From: Chara braunii
Taxonomy: Eukaryota; Streptophyta; Charophyceae; Charales; Characeae
DNA length: 21,527 nucleotides
NCBI GenBank assembly: GCA_003427395.1
Contig: BFEA01000240.1
Coordinates: 162,535 to 184,061 of the forward strand
Direction of reading: 5' to 3'
In this document: positions 8,291 to 17,335 of the stretch, one piece after another
How the letters are laid out: every line of letters begins with the position of its first letter
Numbering within the stretch: position 1 is the first letter of the stretch
Translations under genes and position numbers: made by a program
Notes under the pieces: model-generated
Told to the model about the DNA's origin: nothing
The model's input: the letters and a program-made list of their open reading frames with translations, nothing else
The model's database searches: none

Positions 8291-9242
8291 GGATTCGTGA
8301 AAACCTAACAAAACAAATTGTTAGGTTTGCACGAAATCTATTCAAGATTATGACTGTACGTTTTTCAGGTCTCCTCAAGGAACAAAATTCTACGTGAAGT
8401 GAAACATCCGAAAAAAAAAAAACAGAAAATTAATTTTTCAGAACTACTGGAGGGGGCGAGGAAAAAAACGGGTTTTTTCATAGAAAATCACGACCTGATG
8501 AAGCACTGTAGGTTCAAGAACTGAAATATCCTTATTTTTTGTTATCCAAAAAAAATGTGTTTATAGTCCTATAAGATGTGTAGCACAATGAATTTATTCA
8601 GGGGTTTTCCGAACGCGCAAACATATTCTCTTGTTCGTGAATACGTTCGCTTGAACATGGTTTCCCATACATGGGCGAATATATTATTTTTTATTGTTTG
8701 TTTTAATTTTTTTTTCCTATATTTTTATTTTAAACTCGTGTTTGGCTAGGAATTTCAAGGTGTTTCCGAGGCAAAAGTTGTTTGTATTCTTATTTTAAAT
8801 GACATATATTTTTTAATAAGGGTTTTATTGTTAAGTTAAAAGTGATTTATAGTCCTATAAATTATTTTGTGCAGAGCTTGGCTTTTACCTAACCGCGGAA
8901 ACTGACTTATAGTCCTATAAATGAGTATTCACCAAAACACGTTTTTTTTTACATCTTTAAAGTTTGCCTTGTCATCCTTAAAAATTACCCTGTTTGAACT
9001 CTGTTTTTTTGCCAATCTACTGAGAATGACTTATAGTCATATAAAAACATTTTGCAAGGAAGGATTTTCTTGCATATTTTGAGGAATGCTAGACTTTTCA
9101 CCTGATTTTTTGCCTCCTTTATCGCAAAACGATTAAAAATGCTCTCTTTTATGTAAAAAATAACAGTTTGACTTTTACTTTTTCATTCTATAAGAAATGT
9201 TAGGTTTTCTCCGATTGTGAGGTTTTCACGAGTCCCCTGTTT
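8284..9242. mobile_element. 0.96-kb inverted-repeat element inserted in the LINE zinc finger
   Basis: The left end 8284-8309 (AAACATAGGATTCGTGAAAA, then CCTAAC) is mirrored by 9217-9242, whose complement reads AAACAGGGGACTCGTGAAAA then CCTCAC, with about five differences in 26. A second exact GAAAACCTAAC complement occurs at 9199-9209, and a further inverted copy near 8320-8333, giving layered subterminal repeats. The interior is AT-rich, has no open frame and holds four near-identical palindromes. It splits one zinc-finger domain of the LINE, so it is a later insertion. Class: non-autonomous DNA transposon by structure. I see no clear target-site duplication, so the exact ends may lie a few bases inward. 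Confidence 0.75.
8561..9044. repeat. four copies of the palindrome TTATAGTCCTATAA
   Basis: Copies lie at 8561-8574, 8847-8860, 8907-8920 and 9031-9044; the last has A for C at the centre (TTATAGTCATATAA). Each is a near-perfect inverted repeat of TTATAG around a two-base centre. Three are preceded by GA.TTATAG or GACTTATAG. A 14-bp palindrome repeated four times in under 500 bp is well beyond chance even in AT-rich DNA, and fits a binding site for a dimeric protein. Confidence 0.9.
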
Positions 9243-9768
9243 CTAGCGAGGTTCTATCAATAATCACGTCATTTGTGGGGAGGCAACGGTGGACAATTTG
9301 CCACTGCAAAGATGTTTTTTTAGCTTGTTGAGATTTAACGGAGTGAAACCACTTAATTGATTGCAACTCTTCATTACTTACATTTAAATGTCTCATCCAT
9401 CGGGCTTTTATTCGATCCTTTATGTTCACCTTAGGATGAAGCATTCTGCAGGTAGATTTAATCGATAGTGTGTGAAGCGACCTAGAATAAGAACGCCCCC
9501 TTCCATCTGGACTAGACCAGGTCCAGTTTATCAGATTCAAAGGTAAGTAAGAAATAAGTATATCCAAGTTAAAGGTCAACCATTTATCTCTAATCTTTAA
9601 AACCCTGATCCGAAATAGTTGGTCCACCTTGAACCCCCCAATATGCTCTTGTTTCCTAGGTTTAAGGAACCCGTCTGCTTCCACATCAAAACTAGATAGG
9701 AGGATGTCTTCTTCATTAAAGACCTCAATTACATTTCTCATTATCCCTGATTGTGCCATGATTGACAC
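9226..9768 (-). pseudogene. LINE A ORF2: segment between thumb and zinc finger
   Basis: A 180-codon open stretch. The N-terminal part contains a KWLTFNL..LISYLPLNLI segment and TWSSPDGRG, a form typical of the region after the reverse transcriptase in plant L1-like proteins. It ends with KTSLQWQIVHRCLPTNDVI, the conserved W...H..LPTND lead-in to the CCHC zinc finger. The frame is cut by the inserted element right after RTSLETGDS. No catalytic residues are expected here. Identification rests on the LPTND motif and on order within the LINE. Confidence 0.75.
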
Positions 9769-10469
9769 GCAGTCGTTGGGAATAATCTTGGGTCCTCTTC
9801 GAAGAATTCTGACCCATTCTAAGGGGATTATGTCAATAATTTGTTACAAGGCTTCCTTTTGATGATGACAGTACCGCAAGCGCTTCTGGAGGATCGAAGG
9901 ATCGATCCAGTCTCTATTCTCAGTACTCCAAATATCTTTGATGCGTATAATTTCTTTCTTAATTCACCCTTTCCACGACGAGTCCATACAATTAAGGGTA
10001 TAACCATGAGAGTCTCTGATAAATGTGTTGTTAAATAATGACTGTTGGGATACTTGTTCTCATCTCTCAGGGGCTACCTTATCAGGTAGGGGAAGTTTCC
10101 TCCATGTTTCATTAAAGAGATCCGAAAGGGGTCCCTAGAAAGGTCTCTCTTGGCTGCTTTGCGGTCAGAGAAATCCACCTGATCAGGTTCTACAGAAGCA
10201 CCCCATTCGAAGGGACCAGAACCAATTTTTTATCCACATTAGGGGGTCCTCCTCCTCCGGGGTGGATGGTGCTAACCTCCAAATTTATTTACAAGCCAAA
10301 AAACTCCAAGGGGTCAAAGGATTGAATAAAAGGTGTTTCAGACATTGAATTGAAAGGGTCATTGCCTGGATAGCAGGATCAATAATGTCAAACCACCTTT
10401 GGATTTCGGTTGGACTACGGATAACCATGCCACTCTACTAATAGCATTTTCACATTCATCATTCCCTCG
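9769..10469 (-). pseudogene. LINE A ORF2: heavily decayed connection region
   Basis: It lies between the thumb-like segment and the pre-finger segment. The minus strand shows only short frames with many stops. Position and lack of any other feature make it decayed ORF2 sequence. Confidence 0.55.
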
Positions 10470-11640
10470 CTATAAGAAGACCGCTAATTGACGTTGAAAT
10501 ACCTTAATGGTGACTTTATCAAAAACCCACATTGTTAATTTGTACCAAATAGAAGCTAAAATCATGTTATCAATTGCTAGCGTTTTTTCCAATAGCGAGG
10601 TGTGTTTATCCTTCCATAGTTCTAATTTAGACCGAGCCTGTTGCATAATCCCAACATTGTTGGACATTGGTTTGTCTAAGGCTGATATGGAAATCCCCAA
10701 GACTCTGATTAACATCTCAGGTCAAAACCATTTAATCTGAGGTTGTTCTGGGGGTCTTACTCCTTGGTAGTAAATTCACCATCTAGTGTTTTATTTCCCC
10801 AGTTTATCCTCATATCAGAAAGTTTACAAAACACATCCATAATCTATTTTGGTTGCCTCAAGATTTTCCTGTGAGGTGTCAATCATCAAAGAAAAATCAT
10901 TTGCGAACAGAGAGCAAATTGGGACGACATCCTCTGGGATGGAAGAGGCTTGAATACATTTAATATATTTATGTTGTCGAAGTTAGCTGTCAGGGCTTCT
11001 ATAATGATTACAAAAAGAAGCGGAGCAATGAGTCACCCTGTTTCACCAATCTCTGAAACGAAATAGAAGGTGTCACATTTCCATTAACCACGACTCTTGT
11101 TGTACCATTTTTATGCAAGATTTTAACCCATCTCCTAAAGTTTGGACAAAAATTCAATTTCTCTAAGCATTTATCAAGGAAGAATCAATCAACATGATCA
11201 TAGGCTTGTTCAAAATCAATAAATATAAATGCAGTATTATGTTTGGATTGACGAGAGAGCTTAACTAATTCATTGATAAGGAGAATATTATCCCGGATAT
11301 TCCTTCCTTGAATAAACCCAATTTGAGAGGGATGAATTATATCAGCTATAAACTTATTCAAACAATCAGTTACGACTTTTGATATGAGTTTGTATACTAC
11401 AGAAAGGAGTGTGATTGGTCGATAATTGCGAATATTACATTATATCAACTATAAACTTATTCAAACAATCAGTTATGACTTTTGAGATGACTTTGTATAC
11501 TACAGTAAGGAGTGTGATAGGTCGATAATTGCGAATATTACATTTATCATCTTTTTTATACAACAAAGTTAAGACGCCTTGCCTCACGATTTCTCCCATC
11601 TGTCCAGACACCCACATTGCATGATATAAATTCATTAAAT
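10470..11640 (-). pseudogene. LINE A reverse transcriptase domain, inactive
   Basis: Motifs appear in the correct order on the minus strand. YKKDDKCNIRNYRPITLL (about 11575-11520) is the conserved start of the domain. FIDFEQAYDHVD (11223-11188) is motif A with its catalytic Asp. LVKQGDSLLRFFL (about 11050-11010) stands for the usual RQGCPLSPLLF. FANDFS (10907-10890) is the catalytic YADD/FADD box with the first Asp changed to Asn. A thumb-like segment with DNMILASIWY follows (10715-10470). A TGA follows VD of motif A, where W is usual, and there are further stops. The enzyme normally primes cDNA synthesis from nicked DNA; this copy cannot. Confidence 0.85.
11338..11543 (-). repeat. 103-bp tandem duplication inside the reverse transcriptase
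   Basis: Units 11338-11440 and 11441-11543 are over 90% identical. Each runs from TATATCA.CTATAAAC to TTGCGAATATTACAT. Because 103 is not a multiple of three, the duplication shifts the frame and disables the domain. The few differences between units show that it is not very recent. Confidence 0.9.
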
Positions 11641-12201
11641 CCTGTGAGATAAAATCCTACAGAGATTCCGAAAATTTCTTAGGTAATCCACCAATGTTAG
11701 GGTTTTTTTCTTCCTTCAAGAGCATTAGCGCAGTCCACTCCCAAAATTCCTTAGTAATCCATCAATGTCAAGGGGGTTTTCTTCCTCCATGAGCATTAAC
11801 ACAGTCTACACCTCTTCTTTTATTAAGGATATTTAGTTGCTCTCTTTGCAATTTTGAGAGGGCTTTAGTCATTGGCTTCAAAAATTCATCTATCTCCATA
11901 TTACATAGATTTGAAGGAATGTCACCGTTTTCTGATAAAAAAAAAAAAAAAAAATCTCTGGCAATTTTAGTACATTCAGCCGTGGAGGTGACCAATGGAT
12001 CATTCGAATGTTGGGGGTGAATTAGAGCCTCAATGACTGTCCTCCCTATACGGGTTTTTTCCATAGCGAAAAATCTTGCATCTATGACACCCTCTATAAC
12101 ATGTTTTCTAAGCTTACCACTAATCCTAACACCTTGACATTGATACTCCATATGAGAAAGTAATCGAGTTTCTAATTCATGAAATTCTTGAGGAACAGCT
12201 A
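11641..12201 (-). pseudogene. LINE A ORF2 linker between endonuclease and reverse transcriptase (distal part)
   Basis: Minus-strand coding remnant including QEFHELETRLLSHMEYQ (about 12190-12140), HVIEGVIDARFFAMEK and IGRTVIEALIHPQ, then a Leu/Gln-rich stretch to about 11770. Such helical linkers with RARARW/FF-type words are usual before the RT in L1-like elements. An A-run (plus strand about 11938-11955) interrupts it, and a near-repeat of TCCTTAGTAATCCA occurs at about 11680 and 11745. The apparent 255-codon frame 12535-11768 joins this linker to an inserted element and is not one gene. Confidence 0.65.
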
Positions 12202-12289
12202 CGTTGCATAGAGTACATGTACGGGGCCTTTCCGTACGAAACATACAGGTAATATCTGTACGGGATCTGTACGGGAACCTGTACGGAAA

Positions 12290-12382
12290 CCTGTACGTCT
12301 TGTACGCCCCCGTACGGAAACCTGTACGTCTTGTACGCCCCCGTACGGAAACCTGTACGTCTTGTACGCCCCCGTACGAAAA
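12290..12382 (+). repeat. 31-bp tandem repeat, three units
   Basis: Units 12290-12320, 12321-12351 and 12352-12382 start CCTGTACGTCTTGTACGCCC and end CCGTACGGAAA. The first two are identical, and the last merges into the A-run. Partial units (GTACGGAAACCTGTACG) extend upstream to about 12265. Each unit has three GTACG sites. Confidence 0.95.
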
Positions 12383-12407
12383 AAAAAAAAAAAAAAAAAA
12401 AAAAAAA
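12379..12407 (+). repeat. 29-base A-run
   Basis: An uninterrupted A tract follows the 31-bp array. It could be a poly(A) tail of a retroposed transcript on the plus strand, or slippage at an A-rich spot. The flanking DNA does not decide between them. Confidence 0.9.
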
Positions 12408-12633
12408 CGTGATAAAAAAAATCCGAAAAAAAAAGTGATGCAACAGCATAAAACAAGCAACATTTGGCTGAGCATCATCTTCAGATTCTTATTAGATTTT
12501 GAGAAAAAAAATAAAAATACTACCGGATTAAACAAAATAATAATAAAATTAAAAAAATTCGTACGGGGCCCCTAGCGTACGAGTACAAGAGTATGAATCC
12601 GTACTCGTACGAGAGTGCGTACAAATGGCAACG

Positions 12634-12900
12634 CAAAGCAACAGATTCATTATTTTTCTTGTCTCAACGTCAAATTCTAGGAGTTGTAATTGTTGAATAC
12701 GTTGAATCAAATATAAACGTGATTCATTGGAATGACGTTCGACTGCTAGTAGCTTCAAATATTCATTGTATTTACGGCCTAGAAAGACTAGACCGTTGTT
12801 GAACCACTTAATATCATCCTAGACGATGACCTTCTGTTGTCTCCAGAAGGTCCAAACATCTTTCAAATTAAATTCATTTTCAGATGAGACATATTTAGCT
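12634..12900 (-). pseudogene. LINE A ORF2 linker (proximal part)
   Basis: Minus-strand coding RHSNESRLYLIQRIQQLQLL (about 12735-12675) and EFDVETRKIMNLLL. This Gln/Leu-rich helical segment continues at 12190 beyond the inserted element. It joins the endonuclease to the reverse transcriptase. Confidence 0.65.
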
Positions 12901-13772
12901 TAGAGAATCATTTTCCTTGATCCGGTTTCTTGCGGAAGGAGAGAATGATCACACACATGGCATGGTCCAGACCCAAGAGAGGTCTTCTAGGAAAAATTTT
13001 GGCTACTTGAAGAGTATCTTCGAATTATTTTGAGATGAAGATTAAATCTATACGCGACTTAGTGACCGTTCTAGTTTGAGTCTTTATGAAGCACATGTAA
13101 GAGTATTGAGACGGGTGCACCCTACAAAATGAATCAAAAAGATTATATGATTGAGTCAAGGTGACAATCATTACTTCACCGGCTTACACATAGGTTGGAC
13201 ATGGAGTAGGGATACACCATCTATCCAAGCATCGATCCGGGACAGCGTTAAAATCACCAACTCCAATTAAAGGAATACCTATTGGAAGCTTAGGGATTAT
13301 AGTTAAAAAAAAAACGATGGCGATCACCTACCTCGTTTGGTCCATACAAATATAAGATATTGATGATTTCGAGTTCCAACATTGCTAGAATGTATACCTA
13401 CCGACCCTCTACTCTATCACTCTCTCAGTACACAGGTTCTACCTTGGAACCTGAAGGGATCCGAATCGCAACTCCTGCGCTCCCTGGACGAGGTGAATGC
13501 GCTCTGAAGGCTGTATGAGGTCAAATCTGTTTGTGACAATGATTGTGGGTAACGGTATCCATAAGATGTGTTTCTTGGATACAAATGACATCAGACCATT
13601 TTCTTCCCCCTATTCCCTTAAGTTAATCGTAGATGGCTTACTTCTTCTGAAACTTAGTTGAAGCAATTCCATTAACATTCAAAAATCTTAGGTCTAAATC
13701 TGCTTGTCTCCTAAGAGACTTCCATGTTTTGTCTTTATTATGTAAAGCGCCAATTACATGAAACTTATCCAT
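12900..13772 (-). pseudogene. LINE A AP-type endonuclease domain, broken
   Basis: A minus-strand ATG at 13772 opens ORF2, and soon after come LRFLNVNGIAS (the N-terminal Asn motif) and WSDVICIQETHL (about 13598-13563, catalytic Glu). GVGDFNAVPDR (about 13263-13230) carries the catalytic Asp/Asn. SRIDLIFIS (13060-13030) and GLDHAMC (about 12973-12953, catalytic Asp-His) complete the exonuclease/endonuclease/phosphatase fold. The enzyme nicks target DNA to prime reverse transcription. The motifs lie in several frames, with stops after FQKK and elsewhere, so it is a pseudogene. Order and spacing are normal. Confidence 0.85.
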
Positions 13773-14048
13773 TACAAACAAAAAACTGTCACACACAGGT
13801 CAAAGTTAAAATTGGTGAAGATATAAGATAATCAGAAGATTGGTAGGAGCAACTCAAAAGTCTTGCCACGGACCTGAATCCAAGAGTCCCCTTGGCATCT
13901 GAATTTGTTGTCCCAAAAGACAGACCAGGAACGTACCAACACCAGTTTCCGAGCAAAACTTACTTGCTTTAACCTTCAGCAATTGTAGTTTTGGTAGGAT
14001 CTCTTGACTGAACCATTTGAAGATATCCTGCTTGCTAACTTCATATTT

Positions 14049-14447
14049 TTAGTAAACATCCCATTCAACTAGCCTGTGTTCACACTCCGTTATAATTAAG
14101 ATGTTTGTGCCCTCCGGTGGAAAATTATCCTTCATGCATCTCCTTATTTCATGTATAATAAATGGTTTCCTTGAGAGGCGATTTGTTATAGTAGATAATA
14201 ATAGAGAAGGTGAGGTGGTACGCAAAACTGTCACTTCCCCGTAGACCGCCCCCAAAAGGACAAATAACCCTACCTCCCATGTACATTCCTTGAGTCTAAC
14301 CGACAAGATACCAATTTTGGTAGGAGATAGTACTCCCTGACCCTTGGCAAGACGATGCTTCAACCGCTGCCTCTTAGTTGTGAGTTTGAAGTCTATTATG
14401 TCAACCAATAATTGGAGGAAGGGCAAAATTTGGGAACTTTGAGACAT
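14049..14447 (-). pseudogene. LINE A ORF1 C-terminal segment
   Basis: A 132-codon frame with LTTKRQRLKHRL, GAVYGEVTVL and a final IRRCMKDNFPPEGTNIL. The same order (LTSKRQKL, GALYGEVTIQ, IKDQFPPGG) recurs in copy B at about 17840-17551. This shows a conserved ORF1 domain despite low identity. I do not recognise a named domain. The frame lies just upstream of the endonuclease; about 275 decayed bases separate them. Confidence 0.65.
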
Positions 14448-14817
14448 TTATGCTTCTACCAATTCTCCCGGTTCAACCGATTCTACCAATTCAATAGCAT
14501 CTGTAGTTCTGTCCATGCCTTCTTCCTAGGCCCCTTCCTGATATCGATCTTTAGTGAGATCCACCACCTGAATCATCTAATGTCTTAAGGGAAACCCTTA
14601 TATTGAACTCTCACTTTTAATCAAAAAAACAGAGACAAATTCTACCACTGTTTCCACCACGTTGTCATTGATACAGTCACTGTTCCCATAAGAGTGTGAG
14701 AGAATCTTCATTGATTAACTCATGTTGCACCTTGTGTTGAGTGTCACATAACCCTGATACTTTTTCCCCTGCATAGTTTGTTCGCAAAAGTTTCGACAAC
14801 ATTGCTTGTAGCGACGC

Positions 14818-14926
14818 GGCGAAAAACCCCGAATTTTTAGCCTTCCATTAACCGCTAGTGCGAGAAGCGGTTAATAATGGAAGGCGAAAACCCCCGAATT
14901 TTTAGCCTTCCATTAACCGCTAGTGC
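14818..14926 (-). repeat. two copies of the 44-bp dispersed repeat with a foldback between
   Basis: Copies at 14818-14861 and 14883-14926, 65 bp apart, are near-identical to each other and, inverted, to 2186-2231. Between them, AGCGGTTAATAATGGAAGG forms an inverted partner to CCTTCCATTAACCGCT, so 14840-14884 can fold into a hairpin. It lies in the ORF1 linker of LINE A and is probably a later insertion. Confidence 0.9.
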
Positions 14927-15064
14927 ATGACACTCATGAGACTCAGGATTCCACTCAATTAGGCCTTGATTGTGCTTACTTGAAGTCTTGATCCAATAGA
15001 TTGTTGTCCCCTGAGAAGCTGCAAATTTTTTTTCCCTCCCCCGTTAGCACAGAGGTGACAATTT

Positions 15065-16250
15065 TTAAGCAGTGATGATCCTCCTTCTCACCTGGGCTCT
15101 GAAGAGAGAGGGTCCGTTTGAGGGGGGAGTGGGGGAGACGACATCATCCAATTCTGTTGGTTGTGTGCTTTGTTGTTCCTTTTGGTGAACTGGTGCTGTA
15201 AACTCGGAATGCTCTTCAGTGTTATCTACGGCCTGATGAGACTGCCCATGTGCTGGTGGGATACTAGTTGATTCACCTATCACGGAACCAATTGTAGGGA
15301 GGGTAATCCCTTCTCGATACTGTTTTGTATCCCCATCTTCATCCTCCTGCAAGAGTAGAGGCAGAAAACGATTTTGTAGGCTAGGCAAATTAGTTGTTCC
15401 CCTCTAGAGTGTGAGATTAAATCTGGTGGAGACGATAGAGAGCGATTTGGCACGAATATCGTCCCAGGAAACGCCCAATGGAGGACCTTGTGACTGAAAC
15501 ATTTCCAAACTTTTACTGCTTCCAAGCAACCAAATCAAATCTTTAAAAATTTGAGACCAAGAGATGTCAGTCAATCTGGGGTGCTGAGTCTTTAGATTAC
15601 ATAGCAACCAATCTGCTATTTGGAGGACAACAGACTTCACATCCAGAGCGACGGTTGTATCGGGGCTTTCGACGGCCAGAACAGTCGAGGGGGGAGCAAA
15701 GGGTTGTACACCAACAACCAGAATAAAAAAAATAACTATTATTGCAAATAAGGCAAATTGAAAAGCAATTACATGAAATCTCAGATGTTTCAATGAACCC
15801 CTTTTTTTCACCTCCCTCCATTATAAACCTCCCTCAACACCACTTTTTGGTAGATAGTCTGGCGCTTTTGGGCCCAAGGACCTCTCCACATTGTCGGATG
15901 GCGGGGTAGCCAAGCCTTTATGTCTCTGATTTTTCCGGTTCCCAACCTCTACCCTTGTCCCTGTCAGTGCCGCCTCACATCCCCCAGTACTTTTATTTTG
16001 TACTCCCTGCATTTCTCCTTTCTTTGTATAACCTGCTTGAATTTTTTATCCAGACAACTGACCCTGCCTGTTTTAGTTGTTGTGTGATGTTTTCCCATTG
16101 AGGTTATCCCTGCATTTGGAGGGGAGGTGATTGAGGGGGGAGCCAGTCCGGTGGAGGGCGGGGAGTTTTGTGGAAATCACTCCTCCCTTTCCAAACCGAG
16201 CCCATTGGTTATCCCACCTGATTCAAGTCCTCACGATAGACTCATCCCTC
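15065..16250 (-). pseudogene. LINE A ORF1 middle segments
   Basis: Minus-strand frames at 15811-15404 and 15388-15065 carry a VLQIADWLLCNLK core (about 15620-15580), matched in copy B by LLKLADWILTNLK at about 19160. A Ser/Thr/Pro/Gln-rich low-complexity tail follows, as in many plant LINE ORF1 proteins. DNA at about 16120-16290 aligns with 19750-19920 of copy B. ORF1 proteins package the LINE RNA. Stops and phase changes break the protein. A hydrophobic run (about residues 10-32 of the 15811 frame) is probably a frame artefact, since the neighbouring frame reads a Cys-rich stretch there. Confidence 0.6.
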
Positions 16251-17182
16251 ATATCCTGGAACCGTCGGGAGTCACTTGTTGAGCCTTTGCAGGTCTCGTT
16301 TGAGACGTAGATCTGGGATATCGTATGCTGGGGATGTTGGGGACATTCATAGTCAGTATAAAGGTTACCATACGCCTTACACTTAAATCACCAAGGTCGG
16401 AATTTATGTGCTGTGTGAATCTGATAAACCCGACCTCCCGTTTAAAATGCAATAATATCATCCAGTGAAAAAAGTTGTTGTGTAGGGAGATCTAGTGTCA
16501 GCATTAAGTAATAATCTCTCTTAGCAACGTAAGATAGTTGCGGGTTGATGAAGTCCACAATTTTGAATTGCTGTCCAAAATCATGAATAAATGTTGCCTG
16601 GACTTCAATCAGGATATGTCTAAATTCGGCCCAATAGAAGTCCTTCATCAACTGGTCCCTCTTTTCGTCTGGGCTTACTTTTTTGGGAAGCCATGGGTCG
16701 GTTCTGACTTCGGATTGATCCAAGAATATTTTTTTTCATGCATCCATTCAGACCTTATCCTTGTCAAAAAGACTCAGCATAGTGAAGACCGTAGGAGTAA
16801 TTGGTTGGATTAGGCAGAACTCTTTTACTCCTTCAGGTCTATCTCTCAACGATTCCAGTCTCTTACAAATAAATTTAATCTTATCACTGACATTGTAGAA
16901 GATCCAATTACTAGCATATTTGGTGTAGAATGAATCTTGTTGTGCCGGCTTATCAAGTGGATGAGACTTCATCAGAGTCTTCATACCCCCTTGCTCAATC
17001 AGCAGTTGTTTAGATGGGAGGAAGAAGACCAAGAGAAAGTAGGCCCTACCTGCAGACCGGTTCCTGAGAGGAACCTGTAATCCCTCAGGGGAGGAAGCTG
17101 AGTGATCAATTGGTGTACGATGAATATTCAATATTTTATTCTTTAAGGATTCCTTCACTTTATGAGAGAAGGTTAACAACAA
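16249..17182 (-). pseudogene. LINE A ORF1 N-terminal segment
   Basis: The frames 17182-16748 and 16723-16442 are in the same phase, separated only by two nearby stop codons (TGA at 16750 and TGA at about 16738). The sequence continues past 16461 in another phase as REVGFIRFTQHINSD. Together they look like one original protein of more than 300 residues, globular by composition (WIFYNVSDKIKF, FYWAEFRHILIEV). I do not recognise the fold; an RNA-binding N-terminal domain would be expected for plant LINE ORF1 (inference). Copy B lacks most of it. Confidence 0.55.
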
Positions 17183-17192
17183 TCGTATTTTT

Positions 17193-17335
17193 CATCACCA
17201 CTTCAAGACACACTTCACCATTTTAAGACACCCTTCATCACTTCAGGATGCAACCAGCCTAAACAAGTGGTTTTCAGGGTCTTCGGACCTTTTATCACTT
17301 CAGGACACCTTTCACCACTTGAGGATGCGCCCATG
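17193..17335 (+). repeat. degenerate CACTTCAGGACAC-type tandem repeats
   Basis: About six imperfect units recur, among them CACTTCAAGACACACTTCAC, TTTTAAGACACCCTTCATCA, CACTTCAGGATGC, CACTTCAGGACACCTTTCAC and CACTTGAGGATGC. They lie directly upstream (minus sense) of the LINE A ORF1 start and downstream of copy B. Position suggests a 5' UTR repeat of LINE A, but I cannot exclude an unrelated minisatellite at the boundary between the copies. Confidence 0.6.

Larger units (their letters stand above)
12202..12633. mobile_element. 432-bp GTACG-rich inserted element
   Basis: It interrupts the LINE linker: coding resumes on both sides. The left end reads CGTTGCATAGAGTACATGTA, and the right end, complemented, reads CGTTGCCATTTGTACGCACT, giving a short imperfect inverted repeat. 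At least 15 GTACG words occur, many within CCGTACGG or CTGTACG, at both ends and in a 31-bp tandem array. The centre holds a 29-base A-run and AT-rich DNA. No coding sequence is present. It looks like a non-autonomous element with subterminal protein-binding repeats. No target-site duplication was found. Confidence 0.65.
7225..17182 (-). mobile_element. long decayed L1-like LINE retrotransposon (copy A)
   Basis: Read from high to low coordinates, the minus strand shows ORF1-like segments (17182 to 14049), an AP endonuclease starting at 13772, a reverse transcriptase, a C-terminal CCHC-type zinc finger and a 3' UTR ending in a 25-base poly(A) (the T run at 7225-7249). Order and motifs are those of an L1-clade non-LTR retrotransposon. 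It makes its RNA in the nucleus and copies it into nicked target DNA with its own endonuclease and reverse transcriptase. Many stops and frameshifts, a 103-bp internal duplication and three inserted elements (8284-9242, 12202-12633, 14818-14926) make it inactive. Removing these leaves roughly 8.4 kb. The 5' boundary is uncertain and may reach about 17340. Confidence 0.85.

Noticed and set aside
8561-9044. CRISPR array
   Set aside because: The palindromes are 14 bp and irregularly spaced (60 to 286 bases between starts); the context is eukaryotic transposon DNA.
12290-12382. Telomeric or CRISPR repeat
   Set aside because: A 31-bp period with no spacers and no telomere-type motif; it is a simple tandem array inside an inserted element.
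11768-12535. 255-codon minus-strand open frame as a gene
   Set aside because: It fuses LINE linker coding with the GTACG insertion, an A-run (Phe runs) and repeat-encoded residues; it is chance read-through.
15404-15811. Membrane protein from the hydrophobic run in the 15811 frame
   Set aside because: The run is confined to one frame of a decayed LINE ORF1, and the adjacent frame reads a Cys-rich stretch; frameshift is more likely.
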